Assembly: GCA_964023205.1 (NCBI GenBank)
Contig: OZ026843.1
Span: forward strand, 5,069,029-5,133,028
DNA from: Lutraria lutraria
Lineage: Eukaryota > Mollusca > Bivalvia > Venerida > Mactridae
Direction: 5' to 3'
DNA length: 64,000 nt
The notes beneath the pieces are model-generated. The model ran no database searches. It had not been told where the DNA came from and worked only from the letters and a program-made list of their open reading frames with translations. Below are positions 39,201 to 48,688 of the stretch, piece by piece (position 1 is the first letter of the stretch; every line of letters starts with the position of its first letter). Made by a program: the position numbers and the translations under genes.

Positions 39201-41497
39201 TACCTTCACAGGATCAGATGATAACAGCAGGTTGTTTATAATTTTTTTCCACTCCCCTCCGAGTGACACAGCTGATAATCGTTTGATAAAAAACCTACAT
39301 GCTATTTTTAACTGCATAAAAAGAAAGATATATTTACACGCCGGTTTAATTTTCCTGTTTACATCAAACAATTGTATAAATTGATTACATAGGCAACATG
39401 TATTTATTGGCAACTTCAAATCTTCCTGGGAATATCAGGAACATTTCGTAAGTCTGTCAAGAACGTTTTTGTATTTATGAAGATACGGTCAATTGTTTTT
39501 GAAAATGATGCGCTTTTTGCAACTAATATAATTACATTCCGTGTACTAGTAATACAATGTAGATAAACGTTGTAGAATATAAGAAATGTTAGTCTGAAAG
39601 GAGCATTATGGTGGGGTGAGTCTTCGTCCTGCAGCCGGCCGCGTCACGTGTATTATTATGTCATTTTAGTATGGGTCCATATCTTGAATATGAAGAGAAT
39701 AGCATTTACGCAGATATAGTCCTTCCATACTGAATCAATTAGGATTTTGACTAAAAAAGCACATACATTCGACATTTGGAAATATATTACACTATACAAA
39801 CTTAATACCAGACTTGGGGTATATATATATAGAATTTTGGTTTGAATCTTGCGGTAACAACTTGGTATGTCATTGCGGACCTTTTTACACACTCTCTAAT
39901 GTTATGTTTGTAATACTTTCAGTTTGTGGAGGAGATATTGTCAAAATGAACAACACCATGAATGACAAGATTAATAAGATACAGAATGTATATAACGCAG
40001 CTTTGGACAAGGCTCATCCAATTGTTACCAGGGTAACATTTAATTTTTCTCGATTGCTATTTCTTGAATTTAAATTTCATGTTTATAATATTTATCATTT
40101 TGCTTAATATAATATATTTAAAACACCCGGAACGGAACACATACTTAGTGTCTAATCGCGAATCTATAGACAACAAACCAGGAATTTGGTGTTATATATT
40201 TTTATATTTTATCTAATACAGTTCATTCTCAGCTAACGTGAAATCTCCATAATTATAGCAGTGCATAATGATAAAAATCGAACCGGAAGTTAGCTAATGT
40301 ATAGAAATAGGCGTAATATTGAGATGGTTGGTAAATGAGATTTCATTAAACTTTTGTATGTATTTCTACCCAATTATAATCAAAGTTCATGTGTACTAGA
40401 TTTGTATTATTAGGATAATCTTGTCCTTTACATATCTCTATAATTATCATAGTTAGCTTATTTTGTATGTCCATTACATGTCCAGGCAATTATAATGCGT
40501 GATAGTTACTTTTGCTTGAATATTGTTGACCATTTGACCCAGTACTGTCTGTAGATCTTATACATTTTATCATATATCATATGTGTAGTTTGGTTTTTGT
40601 TGAAATGTGGTACACATCAGACAGACAAAAACATGATTTCTAATCATTAAAATACGTTTGGCACAGAATCAACTGATACATATCGTATATTTTGTTGAAA
40701 GTTTGGAATTATTTACATTGTATACATAATGGAGAGCGAGATACGCCATCTACAAATCATAGATAAAAATATAAGCGAGAGACGTAGAACAAATACCACA
40801 TAGTGTTGGCTTCTTTTATTTCCGTTACAATCGTCATCACTCCTGTCGTGTGTGAGCTTCTATGGTCAAACATTTACACGTATAGTAGAAGGCCTTTTTG
40901 TGTGAAGGTGGTCCTCCCTTTGTCCGTTTCAATTGTATCTGTGTATTTGCTTTGCTCTTTGTCTTGTTTTATGAGTTAAACTTTGTGTTCTTTATTTGTT
41001 GGTGGTGGTTCCGATGTTCTGTTCATGTTGTTTATATTTGTTGAGAAGCACTCCCAAAAAATTGTTCATATCTTTTTGGCTCTGGGAATCATGCAATGAT
41101 ACACAAATGTATCTTGAACATATACAAGTATGTCAGAAGTACTAGTACTATAGTATGGCATGCGGTATTGAACCAGTATTTGTTACCATTCTATTCAGCA
41201 TCAACGCTGCTATCTTTATTTGTTTTACTATTGATATCTAACTATCCGGTATTTCTCTTTATTTCACGAGTGGTTTTGTTACATGAGGAAAATACCATAA
41301 TTATTGTTTTCTAACCCACACAGCTCCAGTTTGACCCCGCCTCTATGAACACCCACATGGAATTGTCTAATGTTCATATAACGGTACAACTGAATGGAAA
41401 GACGATCTCATACAAAACAACAGTACCATACGCTATGATGAACATGCCACAAACTGCAAGAAATATGGCCATGGAATTCTGGGGCAAATCCAACTAA
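36269..41497 (+). CDS. Secreted clusterin-like protein, P type, copy c (complete, 339 aa)
   Basis: Seven exons: 36269-36365, 36995-37157, 37607-37796, 38165-38339, 39120-39230, 39923-40032, 41324-41497 (TAA). Every exon length equals that of P-b, and all splice sites are kept. Protein differences from P-b are few: Ala to Gly in the signal peptide, Val to Met just before QRR, Met to Ile and Lys to Thr in exon 2, and Gln to His early in exon 3. All eight cysteines, the GKKR and the C-terminal block are retained, so the copy looks functional. Exons 4-6 show no amino-acid change that I could see. An AATAAA follows at 41546. Confidence 0.87.
37400..37539. mobile_element. Degenerate MITE in P-c intron 2
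   Basis: Duplicate of the element at 29148-29287 through duplication B, here starting TACACTATCAGACCTGCG. Confidence 0.55.
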
Positions 41498-41545
41498 ATT
41501 CCATCACCAGTTTTTATGAAATTTCTAATTCCTGGATGGAATAAG

Positions 41546-41551
41546 AATAAA
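41546..41551 (+). terminator. Polyadenylation signal of P-c
   Basis: AATAAA 48 bp after the stop, at the same position as in P-b. Confidence 0.6.
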
Positions 41552-41873
41552 ATTATTATACAACTTGTTTTTTGGTTGACATTTTTATATTCATCATCAT
41601 CATCTTTTGTAATCGCCTCACTTTCTTAGAGCATACTCGCGTAACCATGGTAACATAGTACAACAACAAAAAATACCGTATTTCTCTGACTCGCAACTCA
41701 CTCTATGCTTACTTAAAAGCCAGTGTATAATGAGGCGTAAAAAAGTCTTGGTTTCTGGTAACCAGACCTACCCCAATTTTTCCCGCGGCCCGAGACCTTT
41801 TGTTTAGCCCGAGGAACGGTACTTACACTTTCTCAATTTTTTACCTTTCTACGCATTTGCAAGTGCCAAATAT

Positions 41874-42540
41874 CCGTGAAGTTGGCAGCCCAGCAGCCTA
41901 GCAGCCCAGCAGCGTGAAGTTGGCAGCCCAGCAGCGTGAAGTTGGCAGCCCAGCAGCCTAGCAGCACAGCAGCGTGAAGTTAGCAGCCCAGCAGCGTGAA
42001 GTTAGCAGCCCAGCAGCCTAGCAGCCCAGCAGCTTAATATATTTCTACAGTTAAACTGCACCACAAATCATGCAAAAACTTAAAAACGCATGAAGTAATA
42101 ACATTATGCTGTGTCATGTTTATTAGAAGAAAAAAATACGATTTTTATCGATTTTGTGAATCTGGCAGTGTAGCGGCCGCATAGCGGACTACATTGTATT
42201 ATAGTCAAACATATAAAATGCACAAGAAATCCGGCTAAACACTTACGAATCGATGATATAATTCGATTTTATTCCTTTAACGTTCATTAGATGAGAACTT
42301 ACACATTTTTGTTTCTTTTTGTGAAGTTGGCAGCCTAGCAGCGTAACAGCGTAATCTATATTTCTACGACTAAACTTCACAATAAATCAAGAAAAATACT
42401 CCAGAATGCATAAAATAATGTCAGTCTGTTGTTTGGACATTAATTAACTGAAAATATATGATTTTCTTTTTTTTTTCAATGTGAAATTAGCCGCTGCTAG
42501 CAGCGTGAAGTTGGCAGCTAGCAGCGTCTTATTTCACGTA
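41874..42540. repeat. GCAGC-rich tandem repeats with dispersed arm sequences (unit B2)
   Basis: Counterpart of 33753-34640. The arrangement of units differs (GTGAAGTTGGCAGCCCAGCA and CTAGCAGC blocks reshuffled), as expected for a repeat that changes copy number after duplication. It ends in the large inverted repeat listed next. Confidence 0.75.
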
Positions 42541-42650
42541 CAAAAAAATCATATATTTTCATTTAATTAACGTTCAAACAACAGACTGACATTATTTTAT
42601 GCATTCTGGAGTATTGTTCTTGATTTGTTGTGAAGTTTATCTTGTCACCC
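42357..42650. repeat. Long imperfect inverted repeat (arms of about 105 bp)
   Basis: The arm at 42357-42475 (TATTTCTACGACTAAACTTC onward, containing ATAATGTCAGTCTGTTGTTT) is the reverse complement, with few mismatches, of 42540-42650. A short loop of GCAGC/GCTAGC blocks lies between them. In B1 the second arm is mostly deleted (34621-34665). A foldback, MITE-like structure. Confidence 0.75.
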
Positions 42651-42716
42651 GTACAGGAGATGTCAAGAAGGAAGCAGTTTAGACGGAAATCTGTTAATGC
42701 CTCCATACCAGTTTGA

Positions 42717-43171
42717 ATAGACTGTAGGCGGGAACTAAACATACATTCCTATAGATAGAGTGTTAATGTGATATTATTATTATATAGTTTTTCTTGCTTG
42801 TATCTAATGTCAGTAACAAGTAAACTTCTTCTTCCTTTTTGAGTTACACTAATGTAAGTTAGTGCATGTTGTGCAGTGTTCTGAGATGAATCCAAATATA
42901 CCAAACACTCCATTTTTGTCCAAATAAATGAAGGAATTAGAGTGTTAATTATCAAATCTTAAAAACATATACATTTTGTACGTAATTCTAGCTCATATGA
43001 AATACTAGTATATCATCAGTGTTTCTCGACATCGGTTTAATTATTCCCAATAAATTATTGACTTGCCATTGATCCTGCTGATAATGCTATGATAATTAAG
43101 GTTATCTGTCAATTTTCAAATGATGGCCTTTGTTCACAGATGTGACTGTACATGTAGTTGATAGGACTTAC
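42717..43171. other. Junction between duplicated locus and GNBP fragment
   Basis: No coding exon on either strand. The downstream GH16 exons expected for the adjacent glucan-binding-protein gene are not here. Confidence 0.5.
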
Positions 43172-45152
43172 CCCACCACTGCTAGCAGTAATTTCATGTC
43201 CCCATACGTCTATGTTTAATGTATCAAAGTTATCTTCAAATATCAAACATGGAAATGTCGAACATGTTAATGGGCGGATAGAACTTCCGGTACAACCACA
43301 AGAACCACTGGAAGCTGTCGCTGTTGCGCTCAATATGCCAGAGGCGACTGGTTGTGTCTGAGAAGAATCTGTACCTGTGTTAGGACCGGAATTTGTCGCG
43401 TCTGTGTCTTTGTTAACTGCACTAGAATCGATGGGATCTGTGGTGTTCGACATTGGCATAGCATCGGTGACTAATGGTCTAGAAGTCTGGGAATGCGTAG
43501 TAGGCTTCGATGTTGTTGTTGTAGTTGTTGTTGTAGGATTCAATGGGTTTATTTATAGAAATACACATGTATGTATGTATGTATGTATGTATGTATGTTT
43601 GTATGTATGTATGTATGTATGTTACGTTAAAATGATGTAAATTAATCATGACGTTGGTCTTTTGGATGTGTTTTTTTCTTAAGCGAAGAAGTTAAGATTT
43701 ATATCGATTTTTTTTTCGAGAAAAAAATACCAGAAACTTAAAAAAACAGGTTGAAACCTTCTTTTTCATCTGAACATGTACAGCATATATAATTAACAAC
43801 TAATATTAACTGTAAATAAAATATGGGATATCCAGCATCATTAAATGCATGTAGGTCTTTTGAACGGATGCGTTAAAGAAGAGCCTCCTTCCGTCTTTGT
43901 TAAAAGAAAGATAAGCCCGTTATCTGATATTTGTTTGTTTGTTTCATTGGGTTTTACCCCCTCCCCCCTTTCAACAGCCAGTCATATGAGGCGGACAGTC
44001 CACCTAATCATCGTTCCTAGGAAGAACCAGTTCTAGACTCCAGTCATCCGTAAGCAACTGCCTACCTTCCCACATAAAGAGTCAAGGTCGATAGCTGGGC
44101 TCAAACCCACGACCCGCTATCAGTGAGACTTTAGAGTGATTTTAAAGTCAGCGACCTTAACCACTCGACCACGCAGGCGGCTCAGATATCAATATAAGAT
44201 GGATAAAATGTCAATAATTACCAACAGCTGTCCATGTTTGATCTTTTACTACATGACCTTGTCCATTTTGTATGTAATTGTACCAGTAGTAAACAGTATC
44301 ACCTGGATGAACGACCACATCTCGGTTCTCATGCACCCATTCATTACCTTAAAATAGTTTTATAGAAACTGTTGTTGCATACTGTCATTTCATTCATTCC
44401 ATCGGATTTAACGCCATTTCAAGATTGGTTCAGATATATCTCGGCGGGAAGTTATGCTAACCAGCTTCCCTGAACTTCATTTAGGCCTTAACTAGTACTA
44501 ACCACATTCTATTCGTAATCCTTTGCCAAGCTACCCCACATGATTCAGAGGTGGAGGACAATCTAACAGGGGATGTAAGAATTTCAGTCGTCACGGACAA
44601 TGTGAGCCTCGCCCGCGAACTGCATACTGTCAAACCTGTGAACAAAGACCACTCGTGGGAAGGACAAAATGTGGCCTTTATCTACAGATGATCGTTATTA
44701 GGAGGTCAATTTGTTCTAAATAATCAATGTCGGTGTTTAAAGGAATGCCCATTATTCACGTGATGGCCTTTATTTGGAGGTGGCCCCTTATACTGGTTTG
44801 ACTGTACATTAATTATAGTATAGAGTCCGCTTTTTGTATACATGCACTTAGAAATTAATTATAAGCTACGTTCTTAATTGAAAACAAAATTCTGAATGTT
44901 GCGACTTGGAGTTAAAGGCATTTAGCGATTACTTGTCTGTTGGCGGTTGGTGCAACGTTACATCACTGAGTAAAAAATCAATTGCTCCTAAGCCGGCATA
45001 TCAAATATCTCTGATAGCGATTAAAAAGAAAAAAAGCTGATAAAGCTGACCTGTTTGTGTTGTTGTATCTACAGCATACTGTCCTGCAGCTACACCATTT
45101 AATGGTTGGTTTATACTGTAGTGATACGAAATCAATGAAATACCAGGTTTAT
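43172..45152 (-). CDS. Beta-1,3-glucan-binding protein (CBM39 plus start of GH16-like domain), partial
   Basis: Three exons splice in frame in transcription order: 45051-45152, 44222-44347, 43172-43470 (the acceptor of the last is the least certain). The first two encode a CBM39-type glucan-binding module: KPGISLISYHYSINQPLNG, then HPGDTVYYWYNYIQNGQGHV. The third encodes a Ser/Thr-rich, Cys-containing linker, then CLIFEDNFDTLNIDVWGHEI, the characteristic start of the GH16-like domain of GNBP/LGBP proteins. These are secreted pattern-recognition proteins that bind fungal and algal beta-1,3-glucan and trigger innate immunity. The exon ends at a phase-0 donor where the family continues with the NWEF segment, but no such exon follows toward lower coordinates. 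The signal-peptide exon above 45152 was not found either. The gene is therefore a 3'-truncated remnant, or has an enormous intron spanning the duplicated locus. Confidence 0.8.
43569..43621. repeat. ATGT microsatellite
   Basis: About 13 ATGT units with one GTTT interruption, lying upstream of the linker exon of the glucan-binding-protein gene. The neighbouring (GTT)n is the antisense of a Thr-coding stretch. Confidence 0.9.
43935..44182 (-). mobile_element. tRNA-derived SINE
   Basis: Read on the - strand from about 44182, the head resembles a tRNA gene: GTGGTCGAGTGGTTAAGGTC (A box) and GTGGGTTTGAGCCC (B box). It is followed by a tRNA-unrelated body and ends in a short AAAC-type repeat (GTTTGTTTGTTT on the + strand near 43933). 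It lies in an intron of the glucan-binding-protein gene. It is not a functional tRNA: no clean acceptor stem or anticodon loop. Confidence 0.7.
44398..44620 (-). mobile_element. Degenerate SINE-like element
   Basis: Contains GGATTTAACGCCATTTCAAG, GGTGGAGGACAATC and CGTCACGGACAATGTGAGCC blocks that read like a decayed tRNA-derived SINE. Similar wording recurs at 45430-45540 (GTGGGTTTAACGATG, GTATGCTAACCAGTACAAAC) and in P intron 1 (18602-18730 and duplicates). Confidence 0.4.
44625..44806. mobile_element. MITE, TIR TACTGTCAAACCTG family
   Basis: The ends read TACTGTCAAACCTGTGAACA and GGTTTGACTGTA, inverted repeats. The interior contains repeated GGCCTTTAT and GGAGGT motifs. Related to 29148-29287 and 58295-58468. 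Confidence 0.65.
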
Positions 45153-45350
45153 CTGAAAAAGAGGGACCAAAAAATACGAATGAATTAATACAAATGCGGA
45201 CATATGTACATGTATTGTATTCAATACACCATCTGTTCGGACGAGGAAATCAACCGACTAGCACAATTTTAAGAAATTATCTTTTTTCACTTATTTTCCA
45301 GAAATTGTTAAATTTTGCAATAAATCGTCTTTTGCTCACTCAGTATTCGT

Positions 45351-45420
45351 TAAACTGGTTCCCGTTGACTTGTGTGTACAATCCTTGGTGCACTGCAACA
45401 TGGAACGGGAACCAGTTTAG
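45351..45420. mobile_element. 70-bp foldback mini-element, copy 1
   Basis: Perfect 16-bp inverted ends TAAACTGGTTCCCGTT / AACGGGAACCAGTTTA around a core of about 38 bp (GACTTGTGTGTACA...GGTGCACTGCA). A second copy is at 48478-48549. Confidence 0.75.
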
Positions 45421-46315
45421 GTATTTTGTCTCAGTGGGTTTAACGATGTTTTTTCGACAATGTTTCAGTTATATATGTCGACCGGTTTACCTAGCCAGCT
45501 TTCCCGGACTGTATGCTAACCAGTACAAACTTACTCTTCCATAAGAAAAAAGTGTAACATGAAACATTTAGACATATGGTTATTATCATTAAGTCCAATG
45601 AGAATGGTGCGTGTCAAATTGTATCCTTGTATTCGAGTATATAGAGTATATAAAATAAACCAAACTGATTTGTCCACAGGTAAGTAAAAATCGACATTTT
45701 CTTGATTGCAAGTGCTTCAATAATTGAATAATTGTTGTTTAAATTATGCCCAATAATGCTTTAAAAAAAGCAACAAAAACTAATTGTGACTTAAATTAAA
45801 CAGAAAAAATGTGTAACATGAAACATTTAGGCACATGGTTATTATCATTAAGTTCAAATTGTATTAACATAAAATAAAGTTTTTAAGTTTAAGAGCGTGT
45901 TTTGTTATGTTAGTTGTTTGAAGGTGTGACACAGTTATACGGTATACGGTTATATGGTATTGTATAGATTGCGTTAACCCCCGGGGCACAAATATTACAT
46001 TGTGGACATAAATTAAAGCATGTTTTTAGTTTTTAGTGTATATCTACTAAGTTGTTCCGCATTTTGTTACTCAAATAAAAAAGGTACTAAGTATTATTTA
46101 ACATCAACCAGCCCATGAAAATACATTACAATAAACACCAATATAGATTTATTAGACATACATTTAGTATAAATTTACATATTCTAACCATGTTTTAAGC
46201 ATTAGCACAGTGGTATATAAGGTGTTAAAATTACGACATTGTTATCAATTCATGATCAGGTGTATAGCGATTCTCTTGCTAGGGTTGCACAAACGCCTTT
46301 GTTTTTTAGTTTGTG

Positions 46316-48290
46316 TCGTGCTATTCTTACGACACCGTTTGTAATTCAAACGACGTGCTTTTTTTATAACACCGTTTGTAAATCAAACGAGGTGCTTTTT
46401 TACGACGCCGTTATGCAAATAATACGACGTGCTATTCTTACGACGACACCGTTAGTAACTAAAACGACGTGCTATTCTTACGACGACACCGTTAGTAAAT
46501 AAAACGACGTGTTATTTTCACGATGACACCGTTAGTAAATAAAACGACGTGCTATTCTTACGATGACACCGTTAGTAAATAAAACGACGTGTTATTTTTA
46601 CGAAGACACCGTTAGTAAATAAAACGACGTGTTATTTTCACGATGACACCGTTAGTAAATAAAACGACGTGCTATTCTTACGACGACACCGTTAGTAAAT
46701 AAAACGACGTGTTATTTTTACGAAGACACCGTTAGTAAATAAAACGACGTGCTATTCTTACGATGACACCGTTAGTAAATAAAACGACGTGCTATTCTTA
46801 CGATGACACCGTTAGTAAATAAAACGACGTGTTATTTTTACGAAGACACCGTTAGTAAATAAAACGACGTGTTATTTTTACGAAGACACCGTTAGTAAAT
46901 AAAACGACGTGCTATTCTTACGACGACACCGTTAGTAAATAAAACGACGTGTTATTTTTACGAAGACACCGTTAGTAAATAAAACGACGTGTTATTTTCA
47001 CGATGACACCGTTAGTAAATAAAACGACGTGCTATTCTTACGATGACACCGTTAGTAAATAAAACGACGTGTTATTTTTACGAAGACACCGTTAGTAAAT
47101 AAAACGACGTGCTATTCTTACGATGACACCGTTAGTAAATAAAACGACGTGTTATTTTTACGAAGACACCGTTAGTAAATAAAACGACGTGCTATTCTTA
47201 CGACGACACCGTTAGTAAATAAAACGACGTGTTATTTTTACGAAGACACCGTTAGTAAATAAAACGACGTGTTATTTTCACGATGACACCGTAAGTAAAT
47301 AAAACGACGTGCTATTCTTACGATGACACCGTTAGTAAATAAAACGACGTGTTATTTTTACGAAGACACCGTTAGTAAATAAAACGACGTGCTATTCTTA
47401 CGATGACACCGTTAGTAAATAAAACGACGTGTTATTTTTACGAAGACACCGTTAGTAAATAAAACGACGTGCTATTCTTACGATGACACCGTTAGTAAAC
47501 AAAACGACGTGTTATTTTTACGAAGACACCGTTAGTAAATAAAACGACGTGTTATTTTTACGAAGACACCGTTAGTAAATAAAACGACGTGTTATTTTCA
47601 CGATGACACCGTTAGTAAATAAAACGACGTGCTATTCTTACGATGACACCGTTAGTAAATAAAACGACGTGTTATTTTTACGAAGACACCGTTAGTAAAT
47701 AAAACGACGTGCTATTCTTACGATGACACCGTTAGTAAATAAAACGACGTGTTATTTTCACGATGACACCGTTAGTAAATAAAACGACGTGCTATTCTTA
47801 CGATGACACCGTTAGTAAATAAAACGACGTGTTATTTTTACGATGACACCGTTAGTAAATAAAACGACGTGTTATTTTTACGAAGACACCGTTAGTAAAT
47901 AAAACGACGTGTTATTTTTACGAAGACACCGTTAGTAAATAAAACGACGTGCTATTCTTACGATGACACCGTTAGTAAATAAAACGACGTGTTATTTTTA
48001 CGAAGACACCGTTAGTAAATAAAACGACGTGTTATTTTCACGATGACACCGTTAGTAAATAAAACGACGTGCTATTCTTACGATGACACCGTTAGTAAAT
48101 AAAACGACGTGTTATTTTTACGAAGACACCGTTAGTAAATAAAACGACGTGTTATTTTTACGAAGACACCGTTAGTAAATAAAACGACGTGCTATTCTTA
48201 CGACGACACCGTTAGTAAATAAAACGACGTGTTATTTTCACGATGACACCGTTATGAAATTAAACGACGTGTTATTCTTACGACGACACA
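46316..48290. repeat. Satellite array, 40-bp monomer, about 49 copies
   Basis: The monomer reads AAAACGACGT, then GCTATTCTTA or GTTATTTTTA or GTTATTTTCA, then CGANGACACC, then GTTAGTAAAT. The first three or so monomers (46316-46440) are degenerate; the rest are nearly uniform. Sequence variants fall into three linked types in a non-random order (see findings). Forty is not a multiple of three, and the frames across it are not coding. Confidence 0.97.
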
Positions 48291-48430
48291 TTGAAAAAAC
48301 ATGAAAATCAAATATATTTTCAGTTAATTAATGTTTAAACAACAGACTGACATTAGTTCATGCATTCTAAAGTATTTTTCTTGATTTGTTGTAAAGTTTA
48401 TCTGTACAAATATATATAACGCTGCTGAGC
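48291..48430. repeat. Reverse-orientation arm of the GCAGC element beside the satellite
   Basis: Reads ...AACAGACTGACATTAGTTCA...TTCTTGATTTGTTGTAAAGT... and GCTGCTGAGCTGCTAACG. This is the reverse complement of the arms at 34245-34375 and 42357-42475. A third, independent location for this repeat family, directly abutting the last satellite monomer. Confidence 0.75.
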
Positions 48431-48477
48431 TGCTAACGTTAGTGTAAGGGGCAGGTAATCCAGTCTAAGTATGACCG

Positions 48478-48549
48478 TAAACTGGTTCCCGTTGACTTGT
48501 GTGTACAAAGCTTTTTGGTGCACTGCATCATTGAACGGGAACCAGTTTA
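48478..48549. mobile_element. 72-bp foldback mini-element, copy 2, with flanking direct repeats
   Basis: The same 16-bp inverted ends as at 45351-45420. It is flanked on both sides by AAGTATGACCG (48467-48477 and after 48548), which reads as a target-site duplication of about 10-11 bp, partly overlapping the element end. Confidence 0.75.
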
Positions 48550-48688
48550 AGTATGACCGCAAGACATTTTAGGGACCGCAGACAAGAAATTATATGTCGT
48601 CATGTGAACATATCCGCCCTTCACCTCCTAAAGCTGACAAACAACAAATATATATTATTGTTTAATGCACCATTTATCATATTAAACG

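Larger units (their letters stand above)
34746..42716 (+). repeat. Tandem duplication B, copy 2 (about 8.0 kb)
   Basis: It begins TTGATAACGGTGCACCC, matching 26606 onward, and ends at CTCCATACCAGTTTG (42700-42714), which matches 34720-34734. It contains P-c and a second, rearranged GCAGC repeat block. Confidence 0.85.
45153..48688. other. Region between glucan-binding-protein fragment and VPS16
   Basis: Besides the foldback elements and satellite listed separately, it holds two diverged direct copies of a block of about 55 bp (TGTAACATGAAACATTTAG.C, 45554-45600 and 45812-45866). The GNBP signal-peptide exon may lie here but could not be identified. Confidence 0.5.

Noticed and set aside
43377..43640. 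+ strand Val-rich open frame
   Set aside because: It is the antisense of the Thr-rich (ACA/ACT)n linker region of the glucan-binding-protein gene plus the ATGT microsatellite.
44100..44182. Possible tRNA gene (A-box and B-box matches on the - strand)
   Set aside because: No proper acceptor stem or anticodon arm, and a SINE body with a short repeated tail follows; it is a tRNA-derived SINE head.
46316..48290. CRISPR-like array of regular repeats
   Set aside because: The repeats are directly contiguous 40-bp monomers without unique spacers, in an animal genome; it is satellite DNA.
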